From contig JAGGVT010000111.1 of assembly GCA_021157815.1 (NCBI GenBank), positions 1-9,287 on the forward strand: a DNA stretch of 9,287 nucleotides, written 5' to 3'. Positions 5,214-9,287 of this stretch are shown here, piece after piece. The notes under the pieces are model-generated. The model was given only the letters and a program-made list of their open reading frames with translations, was not told where the DNA came from and ran no database searches. This DNA is from a bacterium. Its GTDB lineage: Bacteria > JAJVIF01 > JAGGVT01. Every line of letters starts with the position of its first letter. The first letter of the stretch is position 1. Position numbers and translations under genes: made by a program.

Positions 5214-7595
5214 CTATCTGTTTCTGTCTCTTCGATCATCCCTTCTGTCGTCTCTTCGACCTCTATCCCTGTCGTTCCTGTCATACTTGTCTCGTTTGGG
5301 ATATCGACTCGAAGAACCGCTTGAACCACCGTATTTCGAATCACGCCTCGGCGGCCTTGATCCTGAACGGCTATCCCGGTCATACCTGCCGCCCTGATTC
5401 CTATTGTAACCGCCACCGGAACCACCAGTGGAACCGCCTGATGATGCTCCCGCCGGTTCAGAAAGTTCAGTTCCGTCTTCCTGCTTGACTCCTACAGTGG
5501 AAATATTTATTCGGCCCATTTCATCAATTTCAGTTACCCTGACATTAATTTCCTGCCCCATTTTAAGAACATTATTGATGTCATTAATCCGTGAATGTGA
5601 AATTCTGGAAATATGCAGCAGGCCATCCTTGCCCGGAAGAATCTGCACGAAAGCGCCGTAACCCTCAAGGCGAACAATCGTTCCCTTGTAAACCTTCCCG
5701 GGTTCGACCTCTTCAACCAATTTCTCAATTGTTTCCTTCGCGATTCTCGCACCCTCGGCATCATTCGATGTAATATAAACTCTGCCATCATCCTCGATAT
5801 CGATTTCAACACCGGTATCCTCAATAATCTTGCGGACTATCTTTCCACCCGGACCAATGATATCGCCGATTTTTTCATGATTAATCTGGAGAATGATAAT
5901 CCGTGGAGCATAAGGCGACAGGTCATCGCGCGGCTCGGGAATGACATCGAGCATTTTCTGCAGAATGAACGCTCTGCCTTCATTCGCCTGCGCCAGAATA
6001 TCAACTATCATCTCACGGGTTAAACCCTCGGTTTTTGTATCCATCTGAATGGCGGTTACGCCGTCTTTTGTGCCGGTTACCTTAAAGTCCATATCTCCCA
6101 TGAAATCCTCAGTGCCCATAAGGTCAGTCAGGATTTTGTATTCGCCGTTCTCACCTGTAATCATACCCATCGCGATTCCACTGACAGGCTTTTTAATTGG
6201 AACACCGGCATCCATTAACGCTAAAACGCTCGCGCATGTTGAGCCCATCGATGTCGAACCGTTGGACATCATGACATCTGAATTCACCCTGATAACATAG
6301 GGGAAAATATCCTGATCAGGTATCAACGGTAAAACCGCTCGTTCAGCGAGTGCGCCATGCCCGATTTCACGCCGTCCGGGGCCACGCACAAATCCAGTAT
6401 CACCGAATGAAAACGGCAGCGACTGGTAGTGATGCAAATATCGTTTTTCGATGTACGGATGAATGTCATCAATAGTCTGGGCATTGCCCGGAGCGCCAAG
6501 CGTAACTGTGCTAAGAACCTGCGTTTCACCGCGAGTGAAAAGTCCGGAGCCGTGGCATCGTGGGGATAAACCAACCTCACAGGTAATTTCCCTGATATCC
6601 GTTGCTTTCCTGTTATCCGGGCGACGGTCATTCTTTAAAATATTCTCACGAATGGTTTTCTTAATAGTTTTATATTCCCAATCGTGTGCCAAACTTGACA
6701 GTTGTTTTGCTTCATCAGCATTCTCGATTTTGGGAAGATATTCCTCAAGATATTCATCCACTTTTTCACGAATACCGCTGAAAACCCGGTCACGGGCTTT
6801 CTTGCCATCAGCGCTGTATATATCCTCGGTAACCGACTCAACGATTTTTTCAATCGCTTCTTTCAAATCATCCGGAGCTTCAGGAGAAGCTTCCATTTCT
6901 TTCTTATCCAATCCCGCGCGAGTGCGGAATTCATCCATGCAGTCACAGATTTTTCCGATTACCTCATGGCCGGCATCTATCGCCTCAAGAATTTCGCTTT
7001 CCGGAACTTCCAGGCAGTTGGCTTCAACCATCACGATTTTATCCCGAGTCCCTACCAAAAGCAGGTCGATATCAGATGCGTCCTTCTGCTCATACGTCGG
7101 GAAGAAAACGAATTCGCCATCGACTTTCGCAACTCGAACTCCCGCAACTGTATGATTAAATGGAATGTCGGATAACAGCAGCGAACATGTCGCGCCGTTA
7201 AGGCCTATCATATCGGGAATGTTCTCGTTATCAGTGGAGAGAACCATAACCGTTATGTTAATGTCACGTCGAATGCTGCTGTCGAACAGCGGACGGATTG
7301 GCCTGTCAATAACTCGTCCGGCGAGAATGCTCGGTTCGCTTGGACGGCCCTCCCGTTTAATAAATCCGCCGGGGATTTTACCCGCGGAGTACATTCGTTC
7401 CTCGAAGTTGACCATGAGCGGAAGGAAATCGATTCCTTCTCGTTTTTTCTCGGACATGACCGATGTAACCAGACATTCGGTATCGCCATATCGAGCAATC
7501 ACAGAACAGTTTGCCAGCCTCGCCATTCGTCCTGTTTCAAAGCTTAGTGTTTTCCCGCCGATTTCTACTTCAGCGGAGTGAATTTCAGCCACCAT
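5214..7595 (-). CDS. pnp: Polyribonucleotide nucleotidyltransferase (PNPase) with RGG/RD-rich tail
   Basis: PNPase degrades RNA 3' to 5' by phosphorolysis as a trimer and takes part in mRNA turnover. All family domains are present: first RNase PH domain (about 10-205), helical domain (235-315), second RNase PH domain (318-550), KH domain (about 555-615, GPGG at 581-584) and S1 domain (about 633-702). Phosphate-binding SNGSTSMGS lies at 444-452. D491 and D497 in TDLMGTEDFMGDMD match the catalytic metal-binding aspartates. GRREIGHGALAERA (407-420) is also conserved. The protein is 793 residues against about 700-710 usually. The excess is residues 713-793: first Gly/Ser-rich, then Arg/Asp/Tyr/Asn-rich with RRDD repeats. 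AAGGAGA (7605-7611) lies 9 nt before the ATG. The start is 18 nt after the rpsO stop, so the two are cotranscribed. Confidence 0.97.
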   Translation of the reverse strand: MVAEIHSAEVEIGGKTLSFETGRMARLANCSVIARYGDTECLVTSVMSEKKREGIDFLPLMVNFEERMYSAGKIPGGFIKREGRPSEPSILAGRVIDRPIRPLFDSSIRRDINITVMVLSTDNENIPDMIGLNGATCSLLLSDIPFNHTVAGVRVAKVDGEFVFFPTYEQKDASDIDLLLVGTRDKIVMVEANCLEVPESEILEAIDAGHEVIGKICDCMDEFRTRAGLDKKEMEASPEAPDDLKEAIEKIVESVTEDIYSADGKKARDRVFSGIREKVDEYLEEYLPKIENADEAKQLSSLAHDWEYKTIKKTIRENILKNDRRPDNRKATDIREITCEVGLSPRCHGSGLFTRGETQVLSTVTLGAPGNAQTIDDIHPYIEKRYLHHYQSLPFSFGDTGFVRGPGRREIGHGALAERAVLPLIPDQDIFPYVIRVNSDVMMSNGSTSMGSTCASVLALMDAGVPIKKPVSGIAMGMITGENGEYKILTDLMGTEDFMGDMDFKVTGTKDGVTAIQMDTKTEGLTREMIVDILAQANEGRAFILQKMLDVIPEPRDDLSPYAPRIIILQINHEKIGDIIGPGGKIVRKIIEDTGVEIDIEDDGRVYITSNDAEGARIAKETIEKLVEEVEPGKVYKGTIVRLEGYGAFVQILPGKDGLLHISRISHSRINDINNVLKMGQEINVRVTEIDEMGRINISTVGVKQEDGTELSEPAGASSGGSTGGSGGGYNRNQGGRYDRDSRSGSRPPRRDSKYGGSSGSSSRYPKRDKYDRNDRDRGRRDDRRDDRRDRNR

Positions 7596-7613
7596 TTATT
7601 ACTTTCTCCTTGA

Positions 7614-7883
7614 TTATTTCCTCAGTTTGAGCTCGCCTAAAATCTTCCTGTATCGCTCTATGTCTTCGCGTGACAGATAGTTGAGGAGCCTTCGACGTTT
7701 TCCGACCATTTTGAAAAGTCCCTGACGGGAGTGAAAATCATGTTTGTTGATCTTCAAATGTTCGTTGAGGTTATTTATTCTTGTGGTGAGCAGGGCAATC
7801 TGGACCTCCGGGGAACCTGTGTCCTTGCCATGCTTCCTGAACTTTTCTATGAGTCCAGTCTTATCTTCTTTCGTTACAGCCAA
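7614..7883 (-). CDS. rpsO: Ribosomal protein S15 (TTG start)
   Basis: The 89-residue product is exactly the usual length of S15, the 30S protein that binds the 16S central domain and the B4 intersubunit bridge. Signatures are [12 protein letters not shown] (22-33) and the basic [20 protein letters not shown] stretch (48-67). The start is the TTG at 7881-7883, because GGGAGG lies 8 nt before it and AVTKEDK follows, as in S15 N-termini. The same frame continues upstream to an ATG at 7967, but those extra 28 residues are hydrophobic/aromatic, would overlap the promoter and are not S15-like. It is first in the rpsO-pnp-M16 unit. S15 often represses its own leader. The 5' leader here is about 50 nt, and no specific S15-binding fold could be assigned. 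Confidence 0.96.
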   Translation of the reverse strand: MAVTKEDKTGLIEKFRKHGKDTGSPEVQIALLTTRINNLNEHLKINKHDFHSRQGLFKMVGKRRRLLNYLSREDIERYRKILGELKLRK

Positions 7884-7891
7884 TCGCCAAA

Positions 7892-7897
7892 CCTCCC
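7892..7897 (-). promoter_or_regulatory. rpsO ribosome binding site (decides the TTG start)
   Basis: On the minus strand GGGAGG occupies this site, with an 8-nt spacer (7884-7891) to TTG at 7883. This strong site places translation initiation at the TTG and not at the ATG far upstream. Confidence 0.85.
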
Positions 7898-7939
7898 GGT
7901 ATCGCGCAACCTGCCAGAAATAATAATTGTAAACAGGAA

Positions 7940-7967
7940 AGTATAACATTAATGTTATGGAATGCAA
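7940..7967 (-). promoter_or_regulatory. Promoter of the rpsO-pnp-M16 unit
   Basis: On the minus strand TTGCAT (7962-7967) serves as -35 and TATACT (7940-7945) as -10, with a 16-bp spacer. The predicted start near 7933 leaves a leader of about 50 nt before the TTG. The spacer is largely filled by the palindrome at 7943-7958. The unit therefore has its own promoter and does not depend on the LVIVD gene upstream. Confidence 0.65.
7943..7958. promoter_or_regulatory. 16-bp perfect palindrome in the rpsO promoter, candidate operator
   Basis: ATAACATTAATGTTAT is a perfect dyad (7943-7958). It overlaps the -10 element and spacer of the rpsO promoter, where a dimeric repressor would block polymerase. 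AT-rich palindromes occur by chance more readily than others, and no second copy was seen in the window, so operator function is inference. Confidence 0.45.
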
Positions 7968-7993
7968 CCGCTATTTTTTGATATTTAGACAGA

Positions 7994-9287
7994 CTACCAA
8001 AGGTCAATTATTCTAAGTCCGCCATTGTTATCCGCCACATATGCATAACCGTTGGAGAAGAAAACACCTTGGGCAACACCCGGTGTGTCAGCCGAATCCA
8101 CTTTATACGCTTCTTCAGAAGGGTCTATGTCGATTATCTGCAAGCCATTTTCATCATTTGCTACACACGCATAACCACTGGAAACGTAAACATTTCTTGC
8201 ACCATCATACATGCCAACAGATTTCACTATATACGCTGATTCAAGCGGGTCTATATCGATTATCCTTAAGCAACCAAAGTCCCCACCATTTGTCACATCC
8301 GCCACATACGCGTAATCACCGGAAACGTAAACATCATTGGCATAGCCCGGTGTGTTAACTGAATTCACGATATACGCCGATTCAGGAGGGTCTATGTCTA
8401 TTATTTGCATGCCAGAATTCCCATCTGCTACATACGCATAACCGTTGGAAACATGTACGCTATATGCAATGCCAGGTGTATCAACTGAATTTATAATACA
8501 TGCTGTTTCAGGAAGATCCACATCTATTATCTGCAATCCAGAATGATGATTAGTTACATAAGCATAACCATCGGAAACATAAACGTCTCTTGCCAAATCA
8601 GGAGTTTGAACTGAATTTAAAATATATGCTGATTCTGGAGGAAATATGTTTACAATCTGCAAACCGGAATCCCCACTTGCGACATATGCATACCAACCAG
8701 AAACGAAAACACCCATGGCATTGTCTGGTGTGTTGACTGTTTTCACAATAAATGCTGATTCTGGAGGTTCTATATCGATTATCTGTAAACCACTGTAATA
8801 ATCCGCCACATAAGCGTAACCGCTGGTTAAGTAAACATCCCGGGCAGAACCCGGGGTGTTGACTGAATCAACAATATATGGGAATGGGGTAACTTTTATA
8901 ATCTGCAATCCAGATGGTTCTGTCAGATATATGTATTCACCAAGAACACTAATATCTTTTGCATAACTTGGTGTATCGATTGTTTTCTCGATATGAGCTG
9001 CTTCAGGTGGGTCTATATTTATTATCTGTAATCCAGAACTTCCATCTGCTACATATGCATACCCACCAGAAATCAAAACATCCCAAGAATAACCGGATGT
9101 ATCAACCGACTTCACAATGGATGCAGTTTCTAGTGGATCGATGTCGATTATCTGCAAACCATACGAGCCATTTGCCACATAGGCATAACCGTTGGAAACA
9201 TAAATTCCTTTAGCTACGAAAGGACAAACAACCGATTTCACGATATGTGCCGATTCAGGTGGGTCTATATCGATTATCTGTAATCCA
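7994..9287 (-). CDS. LVIVD-repeat beta-propeller protein, C-terminal part (5' end outside window)
   Basis: The frame is open to the window edge, so the N-terminus lies beyond 9287. About 430 residues are visible. They consist of nine full tandem repeats of about 42 residues plus partial repeats at both ends, with consensus SGYAYVADGxSGLQIIDID followed by PPESAYIVKSVDTPGYAxDVYV. This matches the LVIVD repeat, which builds beta-propellers usually exported to the surface or periplasm. One repeat (near 8890-9010) is about three residues short, lacking the PPES segment. Another (near 8210-8350) carries an insertion containing VTNGGDF. The protein ends inside a repeat at GLRIIDLW, which suits propeller closure by a strand from the other end. 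A GTG at 9241 is internal and not the start. No sorting tail or enzyme motif is seen, so the role is unknown. Confidence 0.9.
   Translation of the reverse strand, partial: GLQIIDIDPPESAHIVKSVVCPFVAKGIYVSNGYAYVANGSYGLQIIDIDPLETASIVKSVDTSGYSWDVLISGGYAYVADGSSGLQIINIDPPEAAHIEKTIDTPSYAKDISVLGEYIYLTEPSGLQIIKVTPFPYIVDSVNTPGSARDVYLTSGYAYVADYYSGLQIIDIEPPESAFIVKTVNTPDNAMGVFVSGWYAYVASGDSGLQIVNIFPPESAYILNSVQTPDLARDVYVSDGYAYVTNHHSGLQIIDVDLPETACIINSVDTPGIAYSVHVSNGYAYVADGNSGMQIIDIDPPESAYIVNSVNTPGYANDVYVSGDYAYVADVTNGGDFGCLRIIDIDPLESAYIVKSVGMYDGARNVYVSSGYACVANDENGLQIIDIDPSEEAYKVDSADTPGVAQGVFFSNGYAYVADNNGGLRIIDLW

Noticed and set aside
7884-7967. N-terminal extension of S15 to an upstream ATG
   Set aside because: The strong GGGAGG site and the family length of 89 residues fit the TTG at 7883, and the extension covers the promoter.
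8041-8358. His-rich open frame antisense to the LVIVD gene, with a similar one at 8959-9213
   Set aside because: Both are mirror-frame artefacts of the repeated coding sequence: the His/Lys richness follows from the reverse complement of the repeat codons.

Overview
The window is bacterial chromosomal DNA of moderate GC content. It has dense genes on both strands separated by two intergenic stretches packed with palindromic repeats. The core genes are tRNA-Gly, trigger factor, ribosomal protein S15, polynucleotide phosphorylase and an M16 peptidase. They are mixed with two large surface or secreted-type repeat/Ig proteins that run off the window ends. Translated-repeat signatures of the SELDSEST and WVPAFAGMT kind, LVIVD propeller proteins and a GIY-YIG remnant are common in uncultured, environmental Gram-negative lineages (candidate phyla, FCB-like or deltaproteobacteria-like). 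The sequence alone does not fix the phylum.

Left part (1-1507): the C-terminal 340 residues of a probably exported protein, with an Ig-like domain and a YfaP/DUF2135-like domain. It is followed by 484 bp without a gene that holds a 194-bp MITE-like element flanked by TTTAA, a second paired-hairpin repeat, and a perfect-consensus sigma-70-type promoter. That promoter drives tRNA-Gly(GCC). Forty nucleotides after the tRNA the trigger factor gene (tig) begins on the same strand.

Middle (3064-3707): the space between two convergent genes is a nest of repeats. It contains a REP-like GAAA-loop palindrome, a 230-bp long inverted repeat, the decayed C-terminal tail of a GIY-YIG endonuclease, and a second REP-like palindrome. 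A 129-bp MITE-like element sits exactly in the loop of that second palindrome, with the target duplication visible.

Right part (minus strand, reading leftward from 9287): a long LVIVD-repeat beta-propeller protein (N-terminus outside), then rpsO with its own promoter, a 16-bp perfect palindrome in that promoter and a TTG start. Next come pnp, with an unusual Gly/Ser then Arg/Asp-rich tail, and an M16 zinc peptidase. The rpsO-pnp-M16 order is a classic bacterial cluster for translation and RNA decay. The LVIVD gene upstream is an accessory neighbour where ribF/truB often lie.

The most notable signal is shared architecture. Three separate intergenic elements each carry two inverted hairpins whose loops are the same (complementary in tandem), while their stems differ almost only by compensated base-pair changes. 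Two of the three sit inside elements with related terminal inverted repeats (core CTGTYRRAAAAGG) and direct-repeat flanks.
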